Positions 25,964 through 35,149 of a stretch of 64,000 bases of DNA are shown in pieces. Origin of the DNA: JAFDZO01 sp041859205 (GTDB lineage: Bacteria > Bacteroidota > Ignavibacteria > Tepidaquicellales > Tepidaquicellaceae); the NCBI GenBank assembly GCA_041859205.1, contig JBHEKU010000061.1, positions 28,915 through 92,914 of the forward strand. Direction: 5' to 3'. The notes under the pieces are model-generated. The model was not told the origin of the DNA, did not search any database, and was given only the letters and a program-made list of their open reading frames with translations. The position numbers were made by a program, and so were the translations under genes. The stretch's first letter is position 1, and each line of letters begins with the position of its first letter.

Positions 25964-27637
25964 TTATTTTGAAATTTTATTTTTGAATTCTAAATTATCA
26001 GGAGCAAGCTCGTATGCTTTCTTCCAGTACTTCATTGCATTTGTTCTGTCTCCCATAGCATCATAAATATCTCCAAGGTGGTCATTTACAACTGCAGAGT
26101 TGCCGTTTACCTTCAACGATTTTAATATATAATCTCTCGCTTCTTCATATTTATTCAGCTTAAACAATATCCAGCCGTATGTATCAAGATACGAAGCATT
26201 CTCGGGATTATTCTCCAATGATTTTTTAGACATCCTCTGCGCATCATTTAACCTCTCGCCTCTTACCGATAAATAATAAGCATAGTTATTCAGAGCCAAA
26301 GCGTTATCCGGCTCTATGCTTAAAACTTTTTCGTAAGCAGCATTAGATTCTTTATATCGTTTCATTGTTTCATAAAGTCCTGCAAGCGCCACTAAGTTAT
26401 TTACATCTTCAGGATTCTGCTCTCTTGCTTTTTCGTAATACACCAAAGCTCCTGAAGTATTACCAAGAGTCTGCTCTATATTGCCAAGCAGATTTAAAAA
26501 ATCAAAATCATCGGGAAACTGAACCAATCCTTTTTCCAAAGCTGTCTTTGCTTCCGGAAGCTTATTCCTCTGAAAATATGAAACACCTACCAGAAGATAT
26601 ACCTGTCTTGCAGTATCGCCGTACTGCATTGCCTGATTAAATTTCTCCTGATAAGAACCTTCGTTCTTATTTATCAGATCAATTGCGCCGAGATAATAAT
26701 ACGGAATCCACTCGCCGGGATATTCACTGTTCAAGCTTGTAAAAATATTTGTTGTAATATCCAGCGCGCCTTTATCCTGACTTATCAGCCTGTAATAAAC
26801 TTCACCGACCTGAACTTTCTCATAAAAATCCAACGAATCTTTTCCAAGTAACTGACTGAATTTTTTAAAACCTTTATCGTTGTCATTCCTCTGAAAATAA
26901 ATCTTAACAAGCTCTGCCTGAACATTTTTATCTTTAGGGCTTATTGCAAACACTTCTTCGTATAATCTTTCTGCTTCATCAAGTCTGCCTATCTCCCTAT
27001 AGTGAGCGGCAAGCAATGATTTTATTTCAGAGTTATATGGATTAAGTTTTAAAATTGCTTCAAGCGTTTCGGTTGCCTTATCCATTTCTTTAAAGCCTGC
27101 ATATATATCATACATCTTCCTCAGCACTTCATAGTCGTAGCCAATTTTATCAGTAATACTTTCAAACACAGTAATGGCTTTTGAAGGCATTTTCATTTCC
27201 TGATAAAGACGGGCGAGTGTATAAAGTCCATAGGTATAACTTGAATCTATAGAAATGATTTTTTCAATAGTCTCAGCAGCTTTAGGAAAATCGCTCAACG
27301 CAATATAAACCGATGAAAGACGTTCGAGATATTCAGTATCGCGGGGAGAAACATCCAATGCTTTTTTAGTGTGTTGCAAAGCATCTTCATACTTGCCTAA
27401 AAAATAATACAGGTCTCCAAGTGCATAGTATATACCCGGAGCTTTGTCAAACTGAAGTGCCGTCTTGTAATTTTCAATTGCGCCGAGGTAATTATTTTTC
27501 AGCTCGAGGGTTTTACCTTCAATAAATAAAGCTTCTGCTTTTCTTCTATTAGAAGTCGTATCTTCGGATACATTCACAGCATAAACATCTGCAACTGCCA
27601 GAAGAAATAAAAAAATAAGGGCGAGTTTTTTAGGCAT
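25964..27637 (-). CDS. Tetratricopeptide repeat protein, exported
   Basis: 557 residues with an N-terminal signal peptide (MPKKLALIFLFLLAVADVYA). The rest is almost wholly TPR units (at least 12), for example GIYYALGDLYYFLGKYEDAL, GLYTLARLYQEMKMPSKAI, ALALNNYAYYLSVRG and AVVNDHLGDIYDAMGD. It should lie in the periplasm or on a membrane face and act as an assembly or adaptor scaffold; the partner is unknown. First gene of the operon with trxB and homogentisate dioxygenase, which are cytoplasmic enzymes, so the link is probably only transcriptional. Confidence 0.88.
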   Translation of the reverse strand: MPKKLALIFLFLLAVADVYAVNVSEDTTSNRRKAEALFIEGKTLELKNNYLGAIENYKTALQFDKAPGIYYALGDLYYFLGKYEDALQHTKKALDVSPRDTEYLERLSSVYIALSDFPKAAETIEKIISIDSSYTYGLYTLARLYQEMKMPSKAITVFESITDKIGYDYEVLRKMYDIYAGFKEMDKATETLEAILKLNPYNSEIKSLLAAHYREIGRLDEAERLYEEVFAISPKDKNVQAELVKIYFQRNDNDKGFKKFSQLLGKDSLDFYEKVQVGEVYYRLISQDKGALDITTNIFTSLNSEYPGEWIPYYYLGAIDLINKNEGSYQEKFNQAMQYGDTARQVYLLVGVSYFQRNKLPEAKTALEKGLVQFPDDFDFLNLLGNIEQTLGNTSGALVYYEKAREQNPEDVNNLVALAGLYETMKRYKESNAAYEKVLSIEPDNALALNNYAYYLSVRGERLNDAQRMSKKSLENNPENASYLDTYGWILFKLNKYEEARDYILKSLKVNGNSAVVNDHLGDIYDAMGDRTNAMKYWKKAYELAPDNLEFKNKISK

Positions 27638-27746
27638 ACGAAATAAAAATACTTTTAATGATTGGCATATTCAACGAATAATGAATTGCAGTAATTACAA
27701 CGGTTTTTCAGGCGGTAAAATTCCTTTAATAATCAGGACTCAGGTT

Positions 27747-27875
27747 TAAACGCAAAGAACGCAAAGTTTTACACAAAGCTCTCAAAGTAATACAGAATCA
27801 CAAATTAATGCTTTAAAATTATTAATGCTCTTCGCGAACTTAGCGACTTTCTTTGCGCTCTTTGCGTTTTAAATT
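27747..27875. repeat. Inverted repeat AACGCAAAGAACGCAAAG / CTTTGCGCTCTTTGCGTT
   Basis: Arms of about 22 bp, imperfect beyond that, enclose an 85-bp centre inside the 322-bp gap between the TPR gene and nuoJ. Such CGCAAAG repeats are widespread intergenic elements in Bacteroidota. Nothing else is recognisable in the gap. Confidence 0.6.
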
Positions 27876-27959
27876 TAAAAACCAACAAAGATTTTTCACC
27901 CAAAATTTGTAATTACAATTTTATTTTAGAAAGAGTATATTTATTCTTTACTATTCTTT

Positions 27960-28478
27960 ATGCCATTTACATTAGAAACTTTTCTATTCTGGGGACTCGC
28001 GATATTAGCTGTTTTTTCGGCAGTTATGATGATTACCCGCAGAAGCCCGATTAACAGCGCGCTGTTTTTAATCTTAAATTTCTTTACTACATCAGGTATT
28101 TATCTCCTGTTGAGGGCTCAGTTTATTGCCATTATACAGGTGCTTGTATATATGGGCGCAATTATGGTTTTATTCCTCTTCGTTATTATGCTTTTGAACT
28201 TGGGAGATGAAAGAAAGATGACTGAAGTGCTCGGGCTTAAAAAGCTGACTGCTTTGCTTCTATCCTTACTATTAATGTGCTTACTTGGGTTTACAGTATT
28301 TGCAGGGTTCTATGGAAAATTTGATAAGATAAGTGATAACGCACTTGCTATAGGTACTGCAGAATCTCTTGGAAAAGAGTTAACAACAACTTATTCACTT
28401 CCTTTCGAGCTTGCCTCATTCCTGCTTATTGCAGGTATTATCGGCGCAGTTGTTCTGGCAAAAAAGAAATTCGAATAA
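27960..28478 (+). CDS. nuoJ: NADH-quinone oxidoreductase subunit J
   Basis: 172 residues with five membrane helices. The conserved NuoJ core is clear: SPINSALFLILNFFTTSGIYLLLRAQFIAIIQVLVYMGAIMVLFLFVIMLLNL, here given as positions 29-81, with the final helix at 148-166. NuoJ is one of the antiporter-adjacent membrane subunits of complex I. No other nuo gene flanks it: upstream is a 322-bp gap and downstream a terminator. It may be a displaced member of a split nuo cluster or an extra copy. ATG at 27960. Confidence 0.93.
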   Translation: MPFTLETFLFWGLAILAVFSAVMMITRRSPINSALFLILNFFTTSGIYLLLRAQFIAIIQVLVYMGAIMVLFLFVIMLLNLGDERKMTEVLGLKKLTALLLSLLLMCLLGFTVFAGFYGKFDKISDNALAIGTAESLGKELTTTYSLPFELASFLLIAGIIGAVVLAKKKFE

Positions 28479-28511
28479 TTTTTTTACACCACATAATTTT
28501 ATTTTTAGAAC

Positions 28512-28546
28512 AAACCCCATAAGATACTTTCTTACGGGGTTTTTTG
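28512..28546. terminator. Bidirectional intrinsic terminator
   Basis: AACCCCATAAGA pairs with TCTTACGGGGTT (one mismatch) and a T-run follows; it lies between convergent nuoJ and the SDR-like gene. Confidence 0.88.
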
Positions 28547-28547
28547 T

Positions 28548-29093
28548 TTACGGTCTTTTATCCCATGGTGAAACAACACCTATAACTTTCTCTTCTTCAC
28601 CATTCGTGATTGCTTCAATCACCCCTGAACTTATCTCATCATTTGTAAGCCAGCGGGAAGAATTATCTTCTATCTTAAACCCCAAGATAACTTTTCTGTA
28701 TAAAAGGTTTTCATTCTCTTTTAGCGCTATTTCTCTTTCAATAGAATTTTTTGAAGGGTTTGCATAAGCGCTGCCAAGAATATCAAAGAAACGAAACGAA
28801 TTCTCATAGAAATTCAACTTATCTGCTATTATGTTTGGCGCAAGGGGAGCGGTAGAATGAATCCATGACACAACTAATTCTATGTTTCCAAACTTCTCAA
28901 TGGCTGTATGCAGCTTTTCAGATAAAACTTTATAATAAGAATAATCGAGAATTAACGGATTTATATTTTTCAGATTAGGGTTAATTTTCTTTTCGTCACG
29001 GCTAATAGCAGAAACAGTATCATAACTTTCCGAAAGATACTCTGTAACTTTTGTTAGCATTCCTGTTCCGCCGATTATTAAAGCATGTGACAT
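28548..29093 (-). CDS. Short NAD(P)-binding SDR-like protein
   Basis: 181 residues. ALIIGGTGMLTKV (4-16) is a Rossmann glycine motif, and VVSWIHSTAPLAPN (about 78-91) matches the region after the fourth strand. The Tyr-x3-Lys catalytic pair of SDR enzymes is not seen, and the protein is about 60 residues shorter than classical SDRs, so it may bind the cofactor without classical catalysis. Closest in appearance to short-chain dehydrogenases used as small NAD-binding proteins in Bacilli. Its terminator is shared with nuoJ. Confidence 0.65.
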   Translation of the reverse strand: MSHALIIGGTGMLTKVTEYLSESYDTVSAISRDEKKINPNLKNINPLILDYSYYKVLSEKLHTAIEKFGNIELVVSWIHSTAPLAPNIIADKLNFYENSFRFFDILGSAYANPSKNSIEREIALKENENLLYRKVILGFKIEDNSSRWLTNDEISSGVIEAITNGEEEKVIGVVSPWDKRP

Positions 29094-29111
29094 AATTTTA
29101 TTTATTATGTT

Positions 29112-29187
29112 CTCCCCCTTACCAAGGGGGAGTTAGAGGGGGTTTAATGTGTACTTTGCTTTCGTTAAACCACCCCTACCCGGAGGG
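29112..29187. repeat. CTCCCCCTTACCAAGGGGGAG hairpin repeat
   Basis: A stem of seven C/G-rich pairs at 29112-29132, then AGGGGGTTTAATGTG and a second CACCCCTACCCGGAGGGG segment to 29187. It is a diverged relative of the CTCCCCTTGAGGGGAG family at 13012, 43481 and 60498. It fills the gap between two minus-strand genes. Confidence 0.65.
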
Positions 29188-29193
29188 GAAACC

Positions 29194-30357
29194 CTAGAAA
29201 TTCGTTGCGGCCGCAAAACCGCTTGACCACGCCCACTGAAAATTATATCCGCCTAACCAGCCGGTAACGTCTACAACTTCCCCTATGAAAAACAATCCTT
29301 CTGCTTTTTTCGCCATCATAGTTTTTGACGAAAGTTCATTCGTATCAACGCCGCCCAGGGTAACTTCAGCTTTTTCATAGCCTTCGTCTCCCACAGTTTT
29401 CAGTGTAAAATTTTTCAGTAAATGATTTATACTTTCAATTTCTTTTTCGTTTAGTTGATACAGCGGTTTTGACGGGACATAGTTTTCATTTAATACACTT
29501 GTAAATCTTTCTGCGAAGAAGTTTTTAAGATATGTTTTCAATTCAATTTTCTCTTTCGAGTTTTTTATTTCATCCAGATTTCTACCAGGTATCAAATCAA
29601 TTTTTAAAGCTTCATTCTCTTTCAGGTAAGAAGAAATCTGTAATATAGCCGGACCGCTTAATCCTTTATGGGTAAACAAAATATTTTCTCTGAAACTTAT
29701 CTCGTTATTCGATATAATCGTATCAATAGATACTCCGCTTAAGTTCTTAAACTTAAACAAATCATCTTTTGATAATAAAAGAGGCACTAGTGCCGGTTTT
29801 GTTTCCGTTACACTCACTCCGAACTGTTTTGCGATTTTATATCCGAAAGATGTAGCTCCCATCTTAGGAATCGAAAGTCCGCCGGAAGCGATTGCAACAC
29901 TTCCTGCTTCAAACTCTCCAAGATTAGTTTTAACTATAAAATTGTTTTTTTTCTCAACCGACTTAACACTGCAATCAACTTTTATTTGAACATCAGACTT
30001 GCTGCATTCTTCCAAAAGCATTTCAACAATCTGCCGCGATGTGCTGTCACAGAATAACTGTCCGAGCTTTTTTTCGTGAAAAGCTATTTTGTATCTTTCA
30101 ACTAATTCAATAAAATCATGCTGTGTATATCTGGCAAGAGCGGATTTACAAAAGTGCGGATTTTGTGAAATGTAATTATCGGGCGATGCATATAAGTTCG
30201 TAAAATTGCATCTTCCGCCGCCTGAGATAAGAATTTTTTTTCCGACCTTTTCTTCATGCTCAATAACCAGAACAGTTTTTTTTCTTTTGCCTGCTTCTGC
30301 TGCACAGAAAAGCCCTGCTGCCCCTGCTCCGATAATTATTACATCGTAACTAATCAC
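29194..30357 (-). CDS. BaiN/HI0933 family FAD-dependent oxidoreductase
   Basis: 387 residues from a GTG start (30357) that places the FAD motif IIGAGAAGLFCAAEAGKR at 8-25. The family hallmark GKKILISGGGRCNFTN (about 39-54) and the C-terminal GEVVDVTGWLGGYNFQWAWSSG are clear. Members (HI0933, YhiN, BaiN, aminoacetone oxidase-like) are flavoproteins of poorly defined substrate; BaiN acts on bile acids in gut bacteria, which need not apply here. Cytoplasmic. Divergent from the MutS-like gene with about 46 bp between starts. Confidence 0.9.
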   Translation of the reverse strand: MISYDVIIIGAGAAGLFCAAEAGKRKKTVLVIEHEEKVGKKILISGGGRCNFTNLYASPDNYISQNPHFCKSALARYTQHDFIELVERYKIAFHEKKLGQLFCDSTSRQIVEMLLEECSKSDVQIKVDCSVKSVEKKNNFIVKTNLGEFEAGSVAIASGGLSIPKMGATSFGYKIAKQFGVSVTETKPALVPLLLSKDDLFKFKNLSGVSIDTIISNNEISFRENILFTHKGLSGPAILQISSYLKENEALKIDLIPGRNLDEIKNSKEKIELKTYLKNFFAERFTSVLNENYVPSKPLYQLNEKEIESINHLLKNFTLKTVGDEGYEKAEVTLGGVDTNELSSKTMMAKKAEGLFFIGEVVDVTGWLGGYNFQWAWSSGFAAATNF

Positions 30358-30403
30358 TTATATTGCTCTTATAATTTTTTAAAGAAATAGGTAATTTCCC
30401 GCA

Positions 30404-32224
30404 ATGATATCACGAAACGAAATTCTCACTCACGAAGGAAAGTTAATAAACAAACTAACGGAAAGAATAAACTTTTTAAATAAGAAAAGTAATTCTCTTT
30501 CTTACTACCGCCTTATTACAATTATTGCAGGCGTAGTACTTGCTTTCATTGCATTTAACTATACAAACAACCTTACAGGCTGGACTGTTATAATTCTTGA
30601 TTTAACGGTCTTCGCAATTTTGGCAGCCAGGCAAAGTAAAGTAATCAGCGCTATAGATAGAGCAAAGAAATGGATTGGGATAAAAAATGTACGCATTGCG
30701 AAGATGAATCTCGACTGGGCAAAAATGCCTGAAACGAAAAAAGAATACCGCGACTCGCATCATCCGTTTGAAATTGATTTAGATATTACCGGGCAATATT
30801 CTCTTCTAAGAATTCTTAACAGCACGTTCTCTAAAGAAGGATATGTAAAGCTGAAATCATGGCTGCTGAATCCTCTGAAAGATTTTAATGAACTTACTTT
30901 CAGGCAGAGCATTGTGCGGGAGCTGATTCCGTTCAGAAGCTTTCGCGAAAAATTATTTTTAAGGTTTTCATATCTGAAACAAAACGAGTTTGAAGGAACG
31001 CAGCTTGTTCAATGGCTGGAAAAAGATTCAACTATTAAAATTTCTAAGTTTGTAATATTCTTTTATTCGTTTGTTTCATTATTCAATATTGTATTTTTTA
31101 TTCTGAATTTTTATGATGTTGTCCCTTCATACTGGGTAGCGGGTTATCTTATAGTTTTAATAACTTACGGCTTACAGGAAAAAAACATAAAATTAATTAT
31201 CGGTCCATCGGAAATTATTTTTGATGAATATTTAAAAGCCTACAAGGTTTTTGAAATAATTTCTAAGACGGATTTTAAGAACAATCCCGAACTGCAAAAA
31301 TTTCTTGAGCCGTTCCATAATAAAGAAACAAATCCTGTTACATTCTCAAAAAAAATAAACCGCTTAATAAATCTTCTAAGCTTTCGGGAGAATGCAATAT
31401 TCCGCTTACTTGCTAACTCAATTGTTCCTTACGATGTTTTTCTTTCGAATCAGTTAGCGAAACAAAAAGAGGTTTTAAAAGAAGTTCTTCCTAAATGGCT
31501 GGAAAAATTATACGAGTTTGAAGCACTTAATTCTTATGCAGAGTACGGATATACAAATCCTGATTTTACTTTTCCGGAAATATTAAAAGGAAATACTTCC
31601 GCTCTTGAAACAAAAAAACTTGGTCATCCAATGCTTCCGTATGATAAAAGAGTATCGAATGATTTTTCTATATTCAACAATGAGATTATTATCATAACAG
31701 GTTCAAACATGTCGGGCAAGAGTACTTTTCTGAAAACACTGGGTGTTAACTTCTGTCTGGCATTCTGCGGAGCACCTGTATGCGCACAAAATTTTTCAAC
31801 TTCCATCTACAGAATTTTTTCCTGCATAAAAATCAGCGACAACCTTAATGAAGGGCTCTCATATTTTTACTCAGAGGTTCAAAGATTAAAAGTTATTTAT
31901 GATAACATTCAAATATACAATGAGCCGCCGTTGTTCTTCCTTATTGATGAAATATTTAAAGGAACGAATAACCGCGAGCGTTTAATCGGCAGCAGAGAGT
32001 ATATAAAATCTCTAATCGGTAAGAACGGCTGCGGGGCAATTTCTACCCATGATCTCGAGCTTGTAAACCTTGGCAAGGAATTTGATATTATAAGAAACAT
32101 GCATTTCAAAGAAGAAATAATCGATAACCGTATGGTCTTTGATTATACGCTCTATACAGGTCCCTGCCCGACCACTAATGCACTAAGAATAATGAAACTC
32201 GGCGGACTTAACATTGAAATATAA
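30404..32224 (+). CDS. Membrane-associated MutS-like ATPase
   Basis: 606 residues. Two pairs of hydrophobic helices (about 35-51 and 57-75; 215-235 and 243-257) flank a MutS core/lever-like region (FEIDLDITGQYSLLRILN, EGYVKLKSWLLNP). The C-terminal MutS ABC ATPase is intact: Walker A GSNMSGKST (433-441), signature-type SDNLNEGLSYFYSEV (478-492), Walker B LFFLIDEIFKGTNNRER and the switch His in STHD (547-550). The mismatch-recognition and connector domains of MutS are absent, so this is not the canonical repair protein. Such membrane MutS-like proteins are known in Bacteroidota with no settled role. First gene of a six-gene run. Confidence 0.85.
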   Translation: MISRNEILTHEGKLINKLTERINFLNKKSNSLSYYRLITIIAGVVLAFIAFNYTNNLTGWTVIILDLTVFAILAARQSKVISAIDRAKKWIGIKNVRIAKMNLDWAKMPETKKEYRDSHHPFEIDLDITGQYSLLRILNSTFSKEGYVKLKSWLLNPLKDFNELTFRQSIVRELIPFRSFREKLFLRFSYLKQNEFEGTQLVQWLEKDSTIKISKFVIFFYSFVSLFNIVFFILNFYDVVPSYWVAGYLIVLITYGLQEKNIKLIIGPSEIIFDEYLKAYKVFEIISKTDFKNNPELQKFLEPFHNKETNPVTFSKKINRLINLLSFRENAIFRLLANSIVPYDVFLSNQLAKQKEVLKEVLPKWLEKLYEFEALNSYAEYGYTNPDFTFPEILKGNTSALETKKLGHPMLPYDKRVSNDFSIFNNEIIIITGSNMSGKSTFLKTLGVNFCLAFCGAPVCAQNFSTSIYRIFSCIKISDNLNEGLSYFYSEVQRLKVIYDNIQIYNEPPLFFLIDEIFKGTNNRERLIGSREYIKSLIGKNGCGAISTHDLELVNLGKEFDIIRNMHFKEEIIDNRMVFDYTLYTGPCPTTNALRIMKLGGLNIEI

Positions 32225-32242
32225 AATTAGTATTTTAAGGAG

Positions 32243-34174
32243 ATGGAAGTTTTAGCGGGAAACATTTCATACATGGATAAGAACGAAGTTTCAAATCTTA
32301 TAGATTCCTATAAAGATTTACCAAAATCCAATCCGAGAAAGGCTTTGGTCTCGGCGCAGGATGCTTATACCCTATGCACAAATCTGGACTTTGAAGAAGG
32401 AAAAATTAAAGCTCTTATTTTAATGGGGGAAAGTCTTTACGCCCTTGCAGAGTTTGATTTAGCCAAACAAAAATTTTACGAAGCATTAAGACCCGCTCTT
32501 GAAATTCAGAATAAAAAATTCGAAGCTGATATCTATCACTGGATTGGGAACATAAATCAAAGCCTGAGCAGCTATCAGACCTCTCTTGAATTTTATTTCA
32601 AATCCTTAAATATAAAGAAAGACCTCCCCGATAAACTTTCAGAATCTCTTACTCTGAATAATATAGGAATTGTATACAAACTGATAAACAATTACCCCAA
32701 AGCTCTCGAATATTATTTAAGAAGCCTTAGTTTCAAAGAAGAGTTTGGAGACAGGAAGACGGTTGCGAATACTTTAAACAATATCGGACTGATGTACAGC
32801 ACACTGGGGGAAAACAAAAAATCCAATGAATATCTTTTTAAGAGCCTTAAGTTTATCGACAGGAATAATTCGATTACTGATGAAGCAAACGTATTAAATA
32901 ATATCGGAATAAACTATAAAGCACTGGGTAACTACGGTAAAGCGCTTGACTATTTCAACGAATCAATGAACCTGATTCAAGTGACTCAAAACAAAGGGGA
33001 TGAATCCAATGTATTAAATAACATCGGGACTATTTTTTCTTTGCTAAATAAAGAAGATAAGGCGATAGAAAAATTTCTTGAGTGTCTCGATATAGCTAAA
33101 AATATCGGCGATAGAAAAGGTCAAGCAAGTGCTTATCTTAATCTGGGTATCTCGCATCTCAATCTGAAAAACTATTCCGTTGCCAAAAACTATTTAAACG
33201 ATGCAACTGAACTTTCAGGTGAAATAAAAGCTAAAGATATTAAGATGTCAGCCATTTTTCATCAGGCGGAACTTTTTGAAGCTATATCTAATTTTGAAGA
33301 AGCTCTTGTTTGTTATAAAAGATATCATGATATCGAAAGAGAGCTTTTTAATACTGATTCGCATCTAAAAAGCAAAGGATTAATAGCGCAGTACGAATCA
33401 GAAAAAAACAGAAAGGAATACGAAGCTGCAAGGGAGAAAAACATAGAGCTTGAGCAGATGATCCAAAAACTGGATACTCTGAACGAGGAGAAGGACCATT
33501 ACATTAGTATCATCTCTCACGATTTACGTGACCCGCTCTCTGCTATCTATGGAATTACGGATTTAATTCTTTCAGAAAAGGATACAACAACAAAAGAAGA
33601 GCTGCTTGAATATATTACTTCCATAAATCAATCTTCAACAAAGGTACTAAAGATACTTAAACACCTGTTAAGGATAAACGAGATAGAATCCGGTAAGCTT
33701 GAAGTGCATCCGGAAAATATCAACTTTGTTTCCACATTAGATTCAATCATTAGTGATTACAAGCAAAGGGCAGATGCTAAAAACATCAATATTAATTTTA
33801 ATACTGAAAAAGATTATACTATATTCGGCGATAGAAATTCACTTAACTCTGTTTTCGCAAATCTCATCTCTAATGCTGTTAAATATTCACCCAAAGATAA
33901 AAATATTTTTATTAAAACTTCATTTAGAGACGGCTATGTTCTGACTCAGATAAAAGATGAAGGTCCGGGATTGACGATGAAGGATAAAGAAAAAATATTT
34001 CAGAAGTTTGCTAAGCTCAGCGCAAGACCGACGGGCGGCGAAGACAGTATCGGCTTAGGATTATCACTTGTAAAAAAGCTGGTCACTATAAACAACGGAA
34101 ACGTTTGGGTTGAAAGCGAACATGGACATGGTTCATCTTTTTTTGTAAAACTTCCCGGTAAAGAAAACAATTGA
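32243..34174 (+). CDS. Cytoplasmic TPR histidine kinase
   Basis: 643 residues. Eight or more TPRs of the NNIGIVY/NNIGLMY type cover about 55-370, a coiled coil covers 375-418, the HisKA box ISIISHDLRDP has His426, and HATPase motifs follow: N box NLISNAVKYSP, G1 DEGPGLT, F box IFQKF and G2 IGLGLSLVKK. There is no signal peptide or membrane helix, so the signal is probably intracellular. AAGGAG directly abuts ATG 32243; ATG 32273 is an alternative start. No response regulator gene is nearby. Stop overlaps the TTG of trmO; 18 nt separate it from the MutS-like gene. Confidence 0.88.
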   Translation: MEVLAGNISYMDKNEVSNLIDSYKDLPKSNPRKALVSAQDAYTLCTNLDFEEGKIKALILMGESLYALAEFDLAKQKFYEALRPALEIQNKKFEADIYHWIGNINQSLSSYQTSLEFYFKSLNIKKDLPDKLSESLTLNNIGIVYKLINNYPKALEYYLRSLSFKEEFGDRKTVANTLNNIGLMYSTLGENKKSNEYLFKSLKFIDRNNSITDEANVLNNIGINYKALGNYGKALDYFNESMNLIQVTQNKGDESNVLNNIGTIFSLLNKEDKAIEKFLECLDIAKNIGDRKGQASAYLNLGISHLNLKNYSVAKNYLNDATELSGEIKAKDIKMSAIFHQAELFEAISNFEEALVCYKRYHDIERELFNTDSHLKSKGLIAQYESEKNRKEYEAAREKNIELEQMIQKLDTLNEEKDHYISIISHDLRDPLSAIYGITDLILSEKDTTTKEELLEYITSINQSSTKVLKILKHLLRINEIESGKLEVHPENINFVSTLDSIISDYKQRADAKNININFNTEKDYTIFGDRNSLNSVFANLISNAVKYSPKDKNIFIKTSFRDGYVLTQIKDEGPGLTMKDKEKIFQKFAKLSARPTGGEDSIGLGLSLVKKLVTINNGNVWVESEHGHGSSFFVKLPGKENN

Positions 34175-34641
34175 TATCACTATATCCCATAGGGGAAATT
34201 GTAAACGAGAGAAAAATTGTTGAAGACGATAACTGGGGCGAGATTATAAGTATTATCGAGCTGAATGATTCTTTCAATGAAAGCGCACTAAAAGGCATTG
34301 AAGAATTTTCCCATCTTGAAATTATATATTACTTTGATAAAGTTGAAGATTCGAAAATAATTACCGGCGCAAGGCATCCGAGAAATCTTGAACACTTGCC
34401 TGAAGCCGGCGTCTTTGCGCAGAGAGTGAAGAACAGACCGAATAAACTGGGACTTACAACGGTAAAACTACTAAGAGTAGAAAATAAAACACTGCACGTA
34501 AAAGGACTTGATGCAATCAACGGAACACCTGTGCTTGATATAAAGCCGGTCTTCAAACAGTTTTTACCGCAGGTATCGTATCAAGATGAAATAAAACAGC
34601 CTGACTGGGTAAATGAAATAATGAAAAATTACTGGAAATAA
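34171..34641 (+). CDS. trmO: tRNA (N6-threonylcarbamoyladenosine37-N6)-methyltransferase
   Basis: 156 residues of the TsaA/UPF0066 family. PIGEIVNERK at the start, FSHLEIIYYFDK, then the signature ARHPRNLEHLPEAGVFAQR-type block (67-85; RNNP in many relatives) with NRPNKLGLTTVKLL and LDAINGTPVLDIKPV. TrmO methylates t6A37 in tRNAs reading ACN codons using SAM. It starts with TTG at 34171, overlapping the histidine kinase stop as TTGA, so translation is probably coupled. About half the length of E. coli TrmO, as in many bacteria. Confidence 0.9.
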   Translation: MISLYPIGEIVNERKIVEDDNWGEIISIIELNDSFNESALKGIEEFSHLEIIYYFDKVEDSKIITGARHPRNLEHLPEAGVFAQRVKNRPNKLGLTTVKLLRVENKTLHVKGLDAINGTPVLDIKPVFKQFLPQVSYQDEIKQPDWVNEIMKNYWK

Positions 34642-34652
34642 TCTATTCAGCC

Positions 34653-35144
34653 ATGAAAACAGTTTTAACAGACTATACAAATTATAATTACTGGGCAAAT
34701 AAAAAAATCTGTGATTTATTATTGACCTTGGATGATTCAGTTCTTGAGAAGGAAATGTACTCAAGCTTCAGAACGATTAAAGAAACTGTTTACCATATCT
34801 GGGATGCTGAAAATATTTGGCAAAATAGAATTAATGGTGAATCACTTCTTATTTGGCCCAGTACAGAATTTACCGGGAATTTTAAAGAAGCAGTAAAATT
34901 ATTCAATAGCCAGTCGAAGCAGCTAATCGATTTAGTTGAAAATAATTCAGATACTGGACTTACAAAAGTTATTGCATACAAAAATCAAGCAGGCAAAGAA
35001 TTCCAAAACAAACTCTATGAAATAATAATGCACTGCATGAATCATTCAACTTTTCACAGAGGTCAGATAGTCACAATGCTGCGCACTGCCGGTGTTACAA
35101 ATCTTTTTTCAACCGATTTAATAACTTATTACAGAGAGCGTTAA
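34653..35144 (+). CDS. DinB-family protein
   Basis: 163 residues, four-helix bundle. The three metal-binding histidines are in TVYHIWDAE (about 48) and CMNHSTFHRGQ (about 129 and 133), the DinB/YfiT-like pattern. NYNYWANKKICDLLLTL is the usual first helix. Members bind divalent metal and are related to bacillithiol or mycothiol transferases; substrate unknown. 11 nt after trmO, 5 nt before the next gene. Confidence 0.88.
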   Translation: MKTVLTDYTNYNYWANKKICDLLLTLDDSVLEKEMYSSFRTIKETVYHIWDAENIWQNRINGESLLIWPSTEFTGNFKEAVKLFNSQSKQLIDLVENNSDTGLTKVIAYKNQAGKEFQNKLYEIIMHCMNHSTFHRGQIVTMLRTAGVTNLFSTDLITYYRER

Positions 35145-35149
35145 GAAAA

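Noticed and set aside
30404..32224. Mismatch repair gene mutS or mutS2
   Set aside because: The mismatch-recognition, connector and Smr domains are absent and membrane helices are present.
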